64,000 nucleotides of DNA from an uncultured Cohaesibacter sp. (GTDB lineage: Bacteria > Pseudomonadota > Alphaproteobacteria > Rhizobiales > Cohaesibacteraceae). Made by a program: the position numbers and the translations under genes. Shown one piece after another: positions 35,628-44,584 of the stretch; position 1 is the first letter of the stretch, and each line of letters begins with the position of its first letter. Below the pieces are notes generated by a model. It worked only from the letters and a program-made list of their open reading frames with translations, did not search any database and had not been told where the DNA came from. The stretch covers positions 620,001 through 684,000 of the forward strand of contig NZ_OY762905.1 in the NCBI RefSeq assembly GCF_963666525.1, written 5' to 3'.

Positions 35628-36167
35628 TCAGATGCATTTGAAATAGTCAAAGGGTTCCAGACAGTCCTTGCAGCGCCAGGAGGCCTTGCATGGGGTCGAA
35701 CCAAACTGGCTGACCCGCTCGGTATGGGTAGATCCGCAGCGCGGGCAGGCGACCACCAGATTGCCCTTGCCAGTCATGCGGCGGGCGCGGGCAGCCATCA
35801 CGCCACTGGCGGATGTTCCGTCAATCGGCGGCGCGATGCCAAAGGCGCGAAGCTTCTCGCGCGCCTCGGCTGTGACCCAGTCGCTGGTCCATGGCGGTGA
35901 CAGGCGCCGTTCAAGCCGCAGCTTGTCCGTGCCCTTCGCGCGCAGCTTTTCCTCGATGGCGAGATCGATCACCGCTGTGGCCGGGCAACCCGAGTAGGTC
36001 GGAGTAACGGCAACAACGAGCGTGTCACCGTCATAATGCACCGACCGGACGATCCCCAGTTCCGTAACGGAGACAACGGGGATCTCCGGGTCAGGCACCT
36101 CGGCCAACCAGCGCCAGACGACGTCGACAGTCGGCAGCACCGCGGATGTGTTGAGGGTTGCTGCCAT
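35628..36167 (-). CDS. paaD: Phenylacetyl-CoA epoxidase assembly protein PaaD (DUF59)
   Basis: 179 residues: a DUF59/MIP18-like domain (about 15-100, VPDPEIPVVSVTELGIVRSV and TPTYSGCPA) and a C-terminal zinc-ribbon-like part with CPRC and CKDC cysteine pairs. PaaD is thought to help iron-sulfur or di-iron maturation of the epoxidase. ATG at 36167 is 5 bases beyond the paaC stop; a much longer open frame upstream overlaps paaC and is not coding. Slightly longer than E. coli PaaD (165). Confidence 0.92.
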   Translation of the reverse strand: MAATLNTSAVLPTVDVVWRWLAEVPDPEIPVVSVTELGIVRSVHYDGDTLVVAVTPTYSGCPATAVIDLAIEEKLRAKGTDKLRLERRLSPPWTSDWVTAEAREKLRAFGIAPPIDGTSASGVMAARARRMTGKGNLVVACPRCGSTHTERVSQFGSTPCKASWRCKDCLEPFDYFKCI

Positions 36168-36171
36168 GGTT

Positions 36172-37008
36172 CTACCAACTGGCTCCCGGATAGGCCCTCT
36201 GCAGGAACTGCATTTCGGCCAGAATATAACCAAGATGCTCCGTGTGCCGTCCCAGATTTCCCCCGGTCTGGGCAAAGCCTGCAGGCCCCGGCACATCGAG
36301 CGTAGCCTCGGAAAAGACCGAGCGGACCGTTTCATCCCACTCCTTGCGCAAGTCGCAAGGTCTGGGTGCAATCCCTGCGGCCGCCATGGCGTCATCGACG
36401 GCGTCAGTCACAAACATCTCGTCCACATAGGGCCAAAGCTGTTCGACGGCGGCCTGCATGCGCCGATGGCTTTCCTCCGTTCCATCGCCAAGCCGGACGA
36501 CCAGATCCGATGAGCGCTCCAGATGATAGCTGGACTCCTTGACGGCCTTGGCAGCAATTTCGGCCACCCGTGGACTGGCCGATCGCGTCAACCATTCCAG
36601 CATCAGGTGATGGCGGGCATCGAACAGGAACTGCCGCATCAGCGTGAGCCCCATGTCCCCATTTGGCAGCTCGCAGAGCAGAAGATTGCGGAATTGCAGC
36701 GCATCGCGCAAATAGGCCAATGCGTCCGCGTCCCTGCCCTTGCCTTCCACCTCACCGGCGAGCCCCAGCCACATCTGGGTGTGGCCGATGAGGTCCAGTG
36801 CCGTATTGGCCATGGCGATGTCTTCTTCCAGCGCGGGCGCATGTCCGCACCATTCCGATACCCGGTGGCCCAGAATGAGTGCATTGTCTCCCATCCGGCA
36901 GAGCCACGCAAAGAAGGCTGGCGCCAGTGCCGCATCGGCGACAAAGGCGTCCTCGACCGGGTTCGAAACAGCTTGCACGGTCGTTTTATTCATACCTTCC
37001 GCGCTCAT
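36172..37008 (-). CDS. paaC: Phenylacetyl-CoA epoxidase structural subunit PaaC
   Basis: 278-residue ferritin-fold subunit that pairs with PaaA in the catalytic heterodimer. Recognisable stretches are MGDNALILGHRVSEWCGHAP, DIAMANTALDLIGHTQMWL and LMRQFLFDARHHLMLEWL. ATG at 37008 shares its first base with the paaB stop (TGATG), so translation is coupled; a GTG one codon earlier and an ATG six codons later are alternatives. Somewhat longer than E. coli PaaC (248) owing to an N-terminal extension. Confidence 0.94.
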   Translation of the reverse strand: MSAEGMNKTTVQAVSNPVEDAFVADAALAPAFFAWLCRMGDNALILGHRVSEWCGHAPALEEDIAMANTALDLIGHTQMWLGLAGEVEGKGRDADALAYLRDALQFRNLLLCELPNGDMGLTLMRQFLFDARHHLMLEWLTRSASPRVAEIAAKAVKESSYHLERSSDLVVRLGDGTEESHRRMQAAVEQLWPYVDEMFVTDAVDDAMAAAGIAPRPCDLRKEWDETVRSVFSEATLDVPGPAGFAQTGGNLGRHTEHLGYILAEMQFLQRAYPGASW

Positions 37009-37295
37009 CACATATGCCCCACTTCATCGGGAATATCGAAGAAGGTCGGGTGCCGATAGGCCTTGGTCTCGGCCGGATCGAACAGTGGCCCCTTCTCGGA
37101 CGGGCTCGATGCGGTGATGTCGTTGGACTTCACCACCCAGATCGAAACGCCTTCCTTGCGACGGGTATAGACGTCACGGGCATGGTGGATCGCCATTTCG
37201 GCATCCGGCGCATGCAGGCTTCCCACATGGCGATGGTTCAGCCCGTGCTGCCCGCGAATGAAGACTTCCCACAGTGGCCATTCTTTTCTAGACAT
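37008..37295 (-). CDS. paaB: Phenylacetyl-CoA epoxidase subunit PaaB
   Basis: 95 residues, same size as E. coli PaaB. The sequence WPLWEVFIRGQHGLNHRHVG and HHARDVYTRRKEGVSIWVV is typical. PaaB bridges PaaAC heterodimers and is needed for activity. ATG at 37295 has GGGAGGA 6 bases upstream; it lies 24 bases after paaA. Confidence 0.95.
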   Translation of the reverse strand: MSRKEWPLWEVFIRGQHGLNHRHVGSLHAPDAEMAIHHARDVYTRRKEGVSIWVVKSNDITASSPSEKGPLFDPAETKAYRHPTFFDIPDEVGHM

Positions 37296-37319
37296 GATTT
37301 TCCTCCCCAAATTTTCCGA

Positions 37320-38318
37320 TTACTCGGCAGCCGTCGTCGCCACCATTCGGCGATGGGCGGCCTTTTCCGCGTGTGCATAAAGCCCTTCCCGGAACCACTC
37401 CCCATCATCCCAGGCCTTGACGCGCGCGCCCAGACGTTCACGGTTGCACGGGCCATTGCCCTTGATCACCTCGAAGAACTCGGACCAGTCCGGCTCGCTG
37501 AAGTCGTAACCGCCCTTTTCCTCGTTCCACTTGAGATTTTCGTCCGGAATGGAAAGGCCGAGATAATGGGCTTGCGGCACGGTCTGATCGACAAACTTCT
37601 GTCTCAGTTCATCGTTGGTGTTGATCTTGATCTTCCAGGCCATGGACTGGGCGGAATGGACGGACTCGGCATCGGAAGGACCGAACATCATCAGTGACGG
37701 ATACCAGAAGCGGTTGAGCGCATCCTGCGCCATTTCCTTCTGCGCCGGAGTGCCTGCGGCCATCTTCATCATGATCGCGTAGCCCTGACGTTGGTGGAAA
37801 CTCTCTTCCTTGCAGATGCGGATCATCGCCCGGCTATAGGGTCCGTAGGAGGTCCGCTGCAACGGCACCTGGTTCATGATCGCAGCGCCGTCAACCAGCC
37901 AGCCCACCGCTCCCATGTCGGCCCAATTCAGGGTGGGGTAGTTGAAGATCGAGCTGTATTTCATGGCACCCGAGTGAAGCTTCTCCATCAGATCGTCACG
38001 GCTGACACCAAGCGTTTCCGCCGCCGAATAGAGATAGAGCCCGTGCCCGGCCTCGTCCTGCACCTTGGCCAGCAGGATCGCCTTGCGTTCCAGTGTCGGT
38101 GCGCGGGTGATCCAGTTGCCTTCCGGCAGCTGACCGACGATTTCGGAATGGGCGTGCTGTCCGATCTGGCGGATCAGCGTCTTGCGATAGCCTTCCGGCA
38201 TCCATTCCTTGGGTTCGATCTTTTCGCCCCGGTCGATCCGGTCCTGAAAAGCCAGTTCTTCAGGCGACATCTCGTCCCGAGACTTCATTCCTTCCGATTT
38301 CACCATCTGAGCATACAT
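37320..38318 (-). CDS. paaA: Phenylacetyl-CoA epoxidase catalytic subunit PaaA
   Basis: 332-residue di-iron monooxygenase subunit that epoxidises the phenyl ring of phenylacetyl-CoA. Ferritin-fold iron ligands are visible in two ExxH motifs: [16 protein letters not shown] and [15 protein letters not shown]. Length equals the family (309-330). ATG at 38318 has GAGGAGGT 5 bases upstream; an open frame extends upstream into paaJ but is non-coding. It follows paaJ by 14 bases in the operon. Confidence 0.96.
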   Translation of the reverse strand: MYAQMVKSEGMKSRDEMSPEELAFQDRIDRGEKIEPKEWMPEGYRKTLIRQIGQHAHSEIVGQLPEGNWITRAPTLERKAILLAKVQDEAGHGLYLYSAAETLGVSRDDLMEKLHSGAMKYSSIFNYPTLNWADMGAVGWLVDGAAIMNQVPLQRTSYGPYSRAMIRICKEESFHQRQGYAIMMKMAAGTPAQKEMAQDALNRFWYPSLMMFGPSDAESVHSAQSMAWKIKINTNDELRQKFVDQTVPQAHYLGLSIPDENLKWNEEKGGYDFSEPDWSEFFEVIKGNGPCNRERLGARVKAWDDGEWFREGLYAHAEKAAHRRMVATTAAE

Positions 38319-38332
38319 GTCCGACCTCCTCT

Positions 38333-39538
38333 TCAGACGCGTTCCAGAATGATAGCGATGCCCTGCCCAACCCCGACGCACATGGTGCAAAGCGCATAAC
38401 GCCCACCCGTGCGGTGGAGCTGGTAGGTGGAGTGCAGCACAAGCCGCGCGCCCGACATCCCCAGCGGATGACCCATGGCGATCGCGCCGCCATTGGCATT
38501 GATGTGAGCCCCGTCCTCGGGCAAACCGAGTTCGCGCAAGACGGCCAGCGACTGCGCCGCGAAGGCTTCGTTGAGTTCGATAACATCCATCTGATCAAGC
38601 GACAGCCCGGCCCGTTCCAGAACCCGCCGGGTCGCAGGCACCGGCCCGATCCCCATCACCCGGGGGGGAACCCCTGCTGCTGCCATGGCGACAATGCGCG
38701 CCTTGGGCGTCAATCCATTGGCCTGAGCCGCTGTCTCGGAAGCAACAATCACGCCCGCTGCGCCGTCATTGACACCCGAGGCATTGCCTGCAGTGACCGT
38801 CAGCTCGGGTCCGTTCACACCGCGCAGCTTTGCCAGCGTTTCAACGCTGGTGTCCGGCCGGGGATGTTCGTCGGTATCGATGATGATCGGATCTCCCTTG
38901 CGGCGAGGGATGGTGACCGGCACAATTTCATCGGCAAAGATCCCGGCCTTCTGGGCAACATCCCAGCGGCGCTGGCTTTCTGCGGCAAACCGATCCTGAT
39001 CCGCGCGCGAAATGCCATAGTCGGCCGCCACATTGTCCGCCGTTTCCGGCATGCTGTGGGTACCATGAACCTTGTGCAATGCGGCATTCTTGAAACGCCA
39101 GCCGATGGTCGTGTCATACATTTCGGCATTGCGGGAAAAGGGGCTGATCGCCTTGGCCACCACGAACGGTGCACGGCTCATGCTCTCGACACCACCTGCC
39201 ACCAGAATGTCGCCATCACCGGAGCGGATCGTTCTGGCCGCCAGCCCGATGGCATCCATGCCGGAGCCGCAAAGCCGATTGACCGTCGTTCCCGGAACCT
39301 CGACAGGCAGGCCAGCCAGCAGCACGGCCATACGGGCGACATTGCGATTGTCCTCGCCCGCCTGATTGGCGCAGCCTAGGATCACGTCATCAACGCGCTC
39401 CCAGTCCATTTGCGGATTGCGCTCGAGCAGCGCCTTCAATGGAACTGCGGCCAGATCGTCTGCTCGCACCTCGGACAAGGCGCCCCCATATCGCCCGATC
39501 GGCGTCCGCACTGCGTCGCAAACAAAAGCTTCCGACAT
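38333..39538 (-). CDS. paaJ: 3-oxoadipyl-CoA/3-oxo-5,6-dehydrosuberyl-CoA thiolase PaaJ
   Basis: 401-residue thiolase that performs both CoA-dependent cleavages of the pathway. The acyl-carrying Cys90 lies in [12 protein letters not shown]; the C-terminal motifs [19 protein letters not shown] (His) and [11 protein letters not shown] (second Cys) are intact. Sequence also fits PcaF of the beta-ketoadipate pathway, but the operon with paaA-E makes PaaJ the better name. First gene of the operon, with a PaaR-type palindrome 43-57 bases upstream. Confidence 0.93.
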   Translation of the reverse strand: MSEAFVCDAVRTPIGRYGGALSEVRADDLAAVPLKALLERNPQMDWERVDDVILGCANQAGEDNRNVARMAVLLAGLPVEVPGTTVNRLCGSGMDAIGLAARTIRSGDGDILVAGGVESMSRAPFVVAKAISPFSRNAEMYDTTIGWRFKNAALHKVHGTHSMPETADNVAADYGISRADQDRFAAESQRRWDVAQKAGIFADEIVPVTIPRRKGDPIIIDTDEHPRPDTSVETLAKLRGVNGPELTVTAGNASGVNDGAAGVIVASETAAQANGLTPKARIVAMAAAGVPPRVMGIGPVPATRRVLERAGLSLDQMDVIELNEAFAAQSLAVLRELGLPEDGAHINANGGAIAMGHPLGMSGARLVLHSTYQLHRTGGRYALCTMCVGVGQGIAIILERV

Positions 39539-39578
39539 TCAAACCTCCCCCCCTGAGATCTCGCATCGGCCTCATTAA

Positions 39579-39597
39579 TTAACCGACCGTTCGTTCT
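39579..39597. promoter_or_regulatory. PaaR-type operator upstream of paaJ
   Basis: TTAACCGACCGTTCGTTCT; on the minus strand it reads AACGAACGGTCGGTTAA, matching the site before paaR over the CGGTCGGTT half. It is 41-59 bases before the paaJ start. Confidence 0.75.
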
Positions 39598-39691
39598 ACA
39601 TTAAGGCAAGGAGACCATTGTGCGCAACAGCTTTCAAGCAGTCTTTCGGATGAGAAAGCCGCTCCGCTTACCCAACATTGGTATAAGAAAA

Positions 39692-39707
39692 ATTCAACGT
39701 GTTGAAT
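39692..39707. promoter_or_regulatory. Palindrome ATTCAA-cgtg-TTGAAT
   Basis: Perfect 6-bp arms with a 4-base centre, about 155-170 bases upstream of paaJ, followed on the plus strand by TTGACA. The binding protein is unknown. Confidence 0.4.
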
Positions 39708-39879
39708 GTATTGACATTTTCCTGCAGCGAAAACGCGGCAGAAAATCCACATTTCTGCCATGGTCGCCCTCAGCCTGAACCCCATGGCCCGCAACGACAC
39801 ATGACGACAGGAACCGTTCAAAAGCGCAGTACCGGGCTTTTGGAAGGCAACAGGCTGCTATGAAAGGGGAATCACGATT

Positions 39880-39895
39880 GAACGACCGGTCATTC
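39880..39895. promoter_or_regulatory. PaaR-like palindrome near the lysE 3' end
   Basis: GAACGACCGGTCATTC, with perfect GACCGGTC core and GAA/TTC outer arms. It resembles the other PaaR boxes but the half-site differs, so it could be a distal site for paaJ or chance. Confidence 0.4.
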
Positions 39896-39914
39896 ACCAG
39901 AACCGTATTTGCAT

Positions 39915-40535
39915 CTAGCGGACTTCCCTTGCCAGCTTGCCAGCAAAGCCAAGCAGCAGCGCTCCGGAGACCGTGCGGAAGACGCGATACCGGCGCTGGG
40001 TCAGGAAGCGTCCACGCAACAGCGAGGCCAGTGTCGAATAGCTGAAGAGGGATCCGATTGAGATGGCACAGAATGTTGAAACCAGAATGACCGCCTGCGG
40101 CAGGACTGGCCGACTGGCATCCATCACCTGCGGGAAAATCGCCACGAAGAACAGCACCGCCTTGGGATTGGATACCGCCAAGGTGAAGGCCTCGATAAAA
40201 AGCTGTCTTGCCGGCACCCCGCGACGCGCCTCGCCTGACAGGTCCAGCTCTTCCCGCACAAAAATCAGCTTCAACCCGAGCCAGACCAGATAGCCGACAC
40301 CCAACCAATGGAACAGGGTCCAGAGCAGTTCCGACGCCATGACGAATGTCGCCACCCCTCCGGCGCAGAAACCGCCAGCAACGGCCAGCCCGAGCGCATT
40401 GCCCAGAATGGTGGGAATGGTTTTTCTCAGTCCCAACTGGGTGGCTCTTCGGATGGTATTGAGAATGGCGGGACCCGGCGTGACGATATTGGTGGTGGCG
40501 ATGGCAACGAAAGACAGCCAGACAACGAAATCCAT
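39915..40535 (-). CDS. LysE/RhtB-family amino acid exporter
   Basis: 206-residue membrane protein with about six helices. The family motif TPGPAILNTIRRATQLGLR near residues 19-37 and NPKAVLFFVAIFPQ near 120-133 identify the RhtB branch of LysE exporters for neutral amino acids, homoserine or threonine. It is a single gene divergent from the asparaginase gene. ATG at 40535; substrate not determinable by eye. Confidence 0.9.
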   Translation of the reverse strand: MDFVVWLSFVAIATTNIVTPGPAILNTIRRATQLGLRKTIPTILGNALGLAVAGGFCAGGVATFVMASELLWTLFHWLGVGYLVWLGLKLIFVREELDLSGEARRGVPARQLFIEAFTLAVSNPKAVLFFVAIFPQVMDASRPVLPQAVILVSTFCAISIGSLFSYSTLASLLRGRFLTQRRYRVFRTVSGALLLGFAGKLAREVR

Positions 40536-40794
40536 TGGAAAATCCCGAAGATAAATCAGAGGTGGGAAAATACCCTAGTTGCAACCATGCCCCATGTCCA
40601 GCAGTTTGCCCAGCAGGAAAATGCAGCGGGCAGCGCATGTCGGCATGCCTCGCAAAGGTCGCTGCGGCGGATCCTGTTTCCCTGGTGGCTATTCCCGTTT
40701 GACAGGACCGGATGTTGCCGATAAACCCGGCCAACGGTTCCTGATTTGGACGATGTGCAGCGGCTGTGGCAGCTCTGGCACGGAAAGGGTCGAC

Positions 40795-41748
40795 ATGGCG
40801 ATACTTCTCATTCACGCAGGCGGCACCATCGGCATGGTTGAGAGCGACGAGGGATTTTCCCCGGCCCAAGGCGTGGTCGAGGATCATGTCAACCAGCAAG
40901 TGGCTGAAGGGCTCTTCCCGCCCATGGACATCATACGCCTTGATCCGCTGATCGACAGCGCCAACGCCACGCCCCATGACTGGCACCGTATCGCCATCAC
41001 GATTGCCGAAAAAATGGAGGCCTATGATGGTTTCATCGTGGCCCATGGCACCGATACTCTGGCCTACACGGCGGCTGCCCTGACCTTTGCCCTCGAGGGT
41101 CTTGCCAAACCCGTCATTCTGACCGGAGCAATGCTGCCGATCGGGGTAGAAGGCTCGGACGGACCGGAAAATCTCGCGGCCTCGGTCTCCCATGTGCAGA
41201 AGGCCCCCGCCGGTGTCTGGGTCCAGTTTGCCGGCCGCCATCTGCATGGCTCGCGCGTTCGCAAGTCCCATTCCCGCCAGTTTGATGCCTTTGCTGCCGA
41301 TCCGGGAGAATATCCGCCGCTGCGCTCTGGCCCGGCCTTTCGCCTGCATCAGCCGCGGCCCTGGAATATCGTCATTCTCGCCGTTGCGCCTGGCATGTCT
41401 GACAATGTCGCCCGCTACGCTGCCGAAACCTGTGACGGCATTGTCCTTCGCTGCTATGGCTCCGGCACCGTGCCCCATAGCGAGGGATTGGAGAAGGCAC
41501 TGGCAACCGCATGGCAAAGAGGCTGCCCGGTGTTTGCCGTCAGTCAGTGCCCGGAAGGCGGGCTGGCGCTCGGTACCTACGCCGCCGGTGCCGTACTCAA
41601 GAAATACAACGTCATCGACGGGCGCGACATCACCCTTGAAGCCGCCTATGCCAAGCTGGTGTTCATCCTCTCGCAGGAGGCCAATTTCGACCGTCAACGC
41701 CAGATGCTGCAGACGCCGTTGGCCGGTGAGATGCACACGGCCAATTAA
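40795..41748 (+). CDS. ansA: L-asparaginase (type I, cytoplasmic-like)
   Basis: 317 residues without a signal peptide. Both active-site signatures are present: HAGGTIGM (7-14, nucleophile Thr11) and AHGTDTLAYTAAAL (83-96, Thr86/Asp87). It hydrolyses L-asparagine to aspartate and ammonia. The ATG at 40795 follows AAGGG; the open frame extends upstream to about 40579 but that part is Cys-rich and unlike any asparaginase. Followed by a strong terminator. Confidence 0.92.
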   Translation: MAILLIHAGGTIGMVESDEGFSPAQGVVEDHVNQQVAEGLFPPMDIIRLDPLIDSANATPHDWHRIAITIAEKMEAYDGFIVAHGTDTLAYTAAALTFALEGLAKPVILTGAMLPIGVEGSDGPENLAASVSHVQKAPAGVWVQFAGRHLHGSRVRKSHSRQFDAFAADPGEYPPLRSGPAFRLHQPRPWNIVILAVAPGMSDNVARYAAETCDGIVLRCYGSGTVPHSEGLEKALATAWQRGCPVFAVSQCPEGGLALGTYAAGAVLKKYNVIDGRDITLEAAYAKLVFILSQEANFDRQRQMLQTPLAGEMHTAN

Positions 41749-41790
41749 GAGGAGCCCCTCGCCTCCCTTCACGCCACCCCCAGGAAACAG

Positions 41791-41823
41791 CAAAGGCCGG
41801 AGAGCATCCCTCCGGCCTTTTTG
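41791..41823. terminator. Bidirectional rho-independent terminator
   Basis: Stem AAAGGCCGGAG / CTCCGGCCTTT(TT) around GCATCC, with T tract on the plus strand and A/T tract on the other. It separates convergent asparaginase and binding-protein genes. Confidence 0.92.
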
Positions 41824-41855
41824 TTCATCAGCAGTGTCGTTCCTGCTACGGCCTG

Positions 41856-43118
41856 TTACTTGGCGACCTTGGCCTTGATGGCGGCCACTTCATCAGCCTG
41901 CATCATACCGGTGGTTTCAATGGAACCATCCGCAATCTTCCAGAGGCGGAACGGGCCGGTGATATCGCCATACTGGTCGAAGCCAACCGGGCCGATCACG
42001 CCTTCATAGCGGATTTTCTCGCCCTTCTTGATCAGCTCCAGCGCCTTCTTGAATTCTTCCGGACCGGCATAAATCGGGGTCCCCTCGGTGCCAGTCACTT
42101 CAAAAATGGCATCACGGATCTTGTCAGCCTTGGCTTCGCCTGCCTTGGCAATAGCCAGACCGACGATCGCACCAGCATCATAGGAGCGGTCGGCAGCCGG
42201 AGCATCCGGAGCGATACCACCAGAGACGGCAGCGAAATTGTCATAGAAATATTTGGTCGAAGCAGTCTCGTCGGTGCCCGAAGAGGTGCCATAGGCTTCG
42301 TTGAGATACTGCGCACCGACTGCCTTGATGAAGTCGGAGGAGTTCATGCCATCATTGAGCAGGAATTTCTGCGGGCCACCATTGGAGATCCAGGCACGGG
42401 CGATGGTCGCTCCGTCAACCGGATAGCTGACGAGATAGAGCGCTTCCGGATCACCGGACAGGGCAGCAGTGGCTTCCGAGGAATAGTTGGCCTGCTTTTC
42501 GTTATAGGCGGTAACGGACGTGATTTCGCCGCCGAGTGCCTCGAAGGTGGAGGAGAATTCACGCATCATGTTGACGCCAAAGTCATTGTTGACGTGAATG
42601 ATGGCCAGCTTCTTGAGGCCCTTGTCGATGGCATACTGCGCAGCAGCCGTTCCCTGCAGGGCATCAGAGGTGATGGTGCGGAAGAAATAGCCGCCCGTCT
42701 TGCCTTCCTTGCCCAACTGGGTGAGCGTCGGGGAAGAAGAAGCCGGAGAAACCTGAACCACCTTGGCAGGTGCCGTCACCGAGGTGAGGATCGGCAGGGA
42801 AACCGAGGAGATGATGCCACCGATGACGACCGGCACATGCTTGATGTTGACCAGCTGCGTTGCCTGATCGACGGCCACGTTGCCCTGGCTCTGGCTGTCA
42901 CGGGTGTCGGCTTTCAGCGAACAGCCCAGCACACCGCCAGCATCGTTCATATCCTTGAAGGCCATTTCGACGGCCTTGGCACCAGCCTGGCCATAAACGC
43001 CAGCTGGTCCGGTCAATTCCATGACCATGCCAACTTCGACATCGCACGCCATGGCGGGCAGCATGGTGCCACCAAGACCCGCCAGAACGGCCAATGGTGC
43101 TAAACAGACTTTCTTCAT
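41856..43118 (-). CDS. Liv-type ABC transporter substrate-binding protein (AKR island)
   Basis: 420 residues: signal peptide (about 1-24, MLPAMA-CD) and a type I periplasmic binding fold beginning CDVEVGMVMELTGPAGVYGQ. It carries the peripla_BP_6 pattern of branched-chain amino acid, amide and urea-type binding proteins. It is the last gene of the minus-strand arm of a divergent island whose plus arm encodes LivGFHM, the only transporter components nearby that it could serve. ATG at 43118 with AGGAG 6 bases upstream. Ligand unknown. Confidence 0.9.
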   Translation of the reverse strand: MKKVCLAPLAVLAGLGGTMLPAMACDVEVGMVMELTGPAGVYGQAGAKAVEMAFKDMNDAGGVLGCSLKADTRDSQSQGNVAVDQATQLVNIKHVPVVIGGIISSVSLPILTSVTAPAKVVQVSPASSSPTLTQLGKEGKTGGYFFRTITSDALQGTAAAQYAIDKGLKKLAIIHVNNDFGVNMMREFSSTFEALGGEITSVTAYNEKQANYSSEATAALSGDPEALYLVSYPVDGATIARAWISNGGPQKFLLNDGMNSSDFIKAVGAQYLNEAYGTSSGTDETASTKYFYDNFAAVSGGIAPDAPAADRSYDAGAIVGLAIAKAGEAKADKIRDAIFEVTGTEGTPIYAGPEEFKKALELIKKGEKIRYEGVIGPVGFDQYGDITGPFRLWKIADGSIETTGMMQADEVAAIKAKVAK

Positions 43119-43137
43119 TTCACGCTCCTGTAGGAAG

Positions 43138-43151
43138 GGCCCTCAAGGGCC
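43138..43151. promoter_or_regulatory. Intercistronic hairpin before the binding-protein gene
   Basis: GGCCC-tcaa-GGGCC, a small stable hairpin in the 52-base gap between the aldo-keto reductase stop and the binding-protein start. It may protect or adjust the downstream mRNA. Confidence 0.45.
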
Positions 43152-43170
43152 GATTGGCGAAGGCTTCTGC

Positions 43171-44223
43171 CTATTCTTTGTTGAGATTGTATTTCATGAT
43201 GGATCCGTGCCGCCCGAAACGGTCACGCTCCAATGTATAGACGTCGCCCTCAAGCGGGGTCGACTGATCGAGAATGGACTCGATCCGGGAAAGATCTTCC
43301 GGCGACAGCGTAACCGCGCCTATGCCCAGATTGGCATCGAGATGGCTACGGTTGCGTGCCCCTACGATGACGCCAGCCACATGGGGACGGGTCAGGACGG
43401 CCGCCGAAGCGATGGTCGAGATGTCGGTTTCATGCCGGTCGGCAATGCTGCGCAGCGTCTGCAACAGCGACTGGAACAGCTCCCAGCCACCGAAATCCTC
43501 GATGATCAGCTTGTATTTGGTCAGTGATCGGTTCTCCAGCTCACCCAGAGGTTCCGCCACGCCTAACCAGCGATCGGAGAGGAAACCACCGGCCACCGTG
43601 CCATAGCATAGAAAATGGAAATCATGCGCTGCAGCAAGCGAGGCCATGCGCTTCTCCGGGCGGCGGTCCAGCAGCGAATATTGCAGCTGGATTGTTGCCA
43701 GCGGCAACCCTTCGGCCTTCATTGTGGCGACGTGATCGCTATCAAAATTGGTGCAACTGAGGAACCTGAGGCGGCCTTCCTGCTGGAACTCATGCAGCCA
43801 CTGCATCGCTTGCAGCCAGTCTCCCAACTCATAGTCCCACCAGTGGAACTGCACCAGATCGAGCCGTTCGACGCCCAGACGGGCGCGCGAGCGATCAATG
43901 GTTTCCTGCAACTGCACACGCGTCAGGCTGGAAAGCTTGTCAAGATCGGGCACACATTTGGTATGGACATGAATGGCATCCAGCGCCTCGGCCCCGTGCC
44001 TGTCGCCATAGACCTTTCGAAAATCGCCGATAATCTCTTCGACGCCGGTATAGATATCGGCACAGTCGAAGGTGATGATCCCGGCCTCTGCCGTGGCCAG
44101 CAGATCATCGACGGCGGCCTTTCTGTCAATGGCACCATGACCACCGGCCAACTGCCAACCACCGCGGATCACCCGCGATATCTCATAGTCCGGCGTCAGG
44201 CTGTATCTTGGAACTCGGGTCAT
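43171..44223 (-). CDS. Aldo/keto reductase
   Basis: 350-residue NADP-dependent (beta/alpha)8 oxidoreductase. The catalytic Asp and Tyr lie in FDCADIYTGVEEIIGDF, and DLVQFHWWDYELGDW is shared with the aldo-keto reductase part of the fusion protein at the other end of the island. It starts with ATG 44223, one base after the stop of the TIGR04076 gene, so these are coupled. It probably reduces or oxidises a ketone/hydroxy intermediate of the imported compound (inference). Confidence 0.88.
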   Translation of the reverse strand: MTRVPRYSLTPDYEISRVIRGGWQLAGGHGAIDRKAAVDDLLATAEAGIITFDCADIYTGVEEIIGDFRKVYGDRHGAEALDAIHVHTKCVPDLDKLSSLTRVQLQETIDRSRARLGVERLDLVQFHWWDYELGDWLQAMQWLHEFQQEGRLRFLSCTNFDSDHVATMKAEGLPLATIQLQYSLLDRRPEKRMASLAAAHDFHFLCYGTVAGGFLSDRWLGVAEPLGELENRSLTKYKLIIEDFGGWELFQSLLQTLRSIADRHETDISTIASAAVLTRPHVAGVIVGARNRSHLDANLGIGAVTLSPEDLSRIESILDQSTPLEGDVYTLERDRFGRHGSIMKYNLNKE

Positions 44224-44224
44224 C

Positions 44225-44584
44225 TCAGGTCTCGCTTTCTGGCGCCTTGGGCGCATCAAGCGGCACGGCTGTTGTTTCCGCATGACTGAAGGTGCGCTTA
44301 CGGGTGCGCGTGATCCGGAATCGCGTGCTGCAATTGGGATCAGGGCAGGCAACCTCTGCGTCGGTGCTCATCCAGTCGTTGGGGTGCGTGTCGCGTTGTT
44401 TGGCTGGCAAAAGAGGCAGAAGCGCCGCCAGCGAATAGATGGAAAATCCCTGTCCGGGAGGCATGTGGATCATCTCGCCACGCAGTTCGAAATAGTCACC
44501 AACCTTGGCGCCGCAATAGATCGCCCCGCCTTCGGGTGCCACGACTTCCACGCGGAGATCCCACAATTCAAAGCTGTCAGTCAC
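44225..44584 (-). CDS. TIGR04076-like small protein
   Basis: 119 residues. The pattern LRVEVVAPEGGAIYCGAKVGDYFELRGEMIHMPPGQGFSIYSLAALLPLLPAKQR (in part VGDYFELRGEMIHM) resembles the TIGR04076 family of small proteins that often lie beside aldo-keto reductase and transporter genes. A short segment CPDPNC could bind metal. Function not known. Its start overlaps the GntR gene end by 8 bases. Family call is by impression of the motif spacing. Confidence 0.6.
   Translation of the reverse strand: MTDSFELWDLRVEVVAPEGGAIYCGAKVGDYFELRGEMIHMPPGQGFSIYSLAALLPLLPAKQRDTHPNDWMSTDAEVACPDPNCSTRFRITRTRKRTFSHAETTAVPLDAPKAPESET

Larger units (their letters stand above)
39539..39914. other. Intergenic region upstream of paaJ with operators and a palindrome
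   Basis: No gene supported. It holds the paaJ promoter with a PaaR-type box (39581-39595), a perfect palindrome ATTCAA-cgtg-TTGAAT (39692-39707) and a second, weaker PaaR-like site (39880-39895) just beyond the lysE stop. Confidence 0.6.

Noticed and set aside
19941-39538. Phenylacetate island as a mobile element
   Set aside because: No transposase, integrase, tRNA or flanking repeats were found, and base composition is like that of the neighbours.
40579-40794. An N-terminal extension of the asparaginase
   Set aside because: The extension is Cys-rich and unlike the family, and ATG 40795 has a ribosome site and begins the HAGGTIG motif at the usual distance.
39694-41793. A 699-codon minus-strand frame spanning lysE and the asparaginase gene
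   Set aside because: It runs out of frame with lysE and antisense to the asparaginase; composition is non-protein-like and no ribosome site is present.
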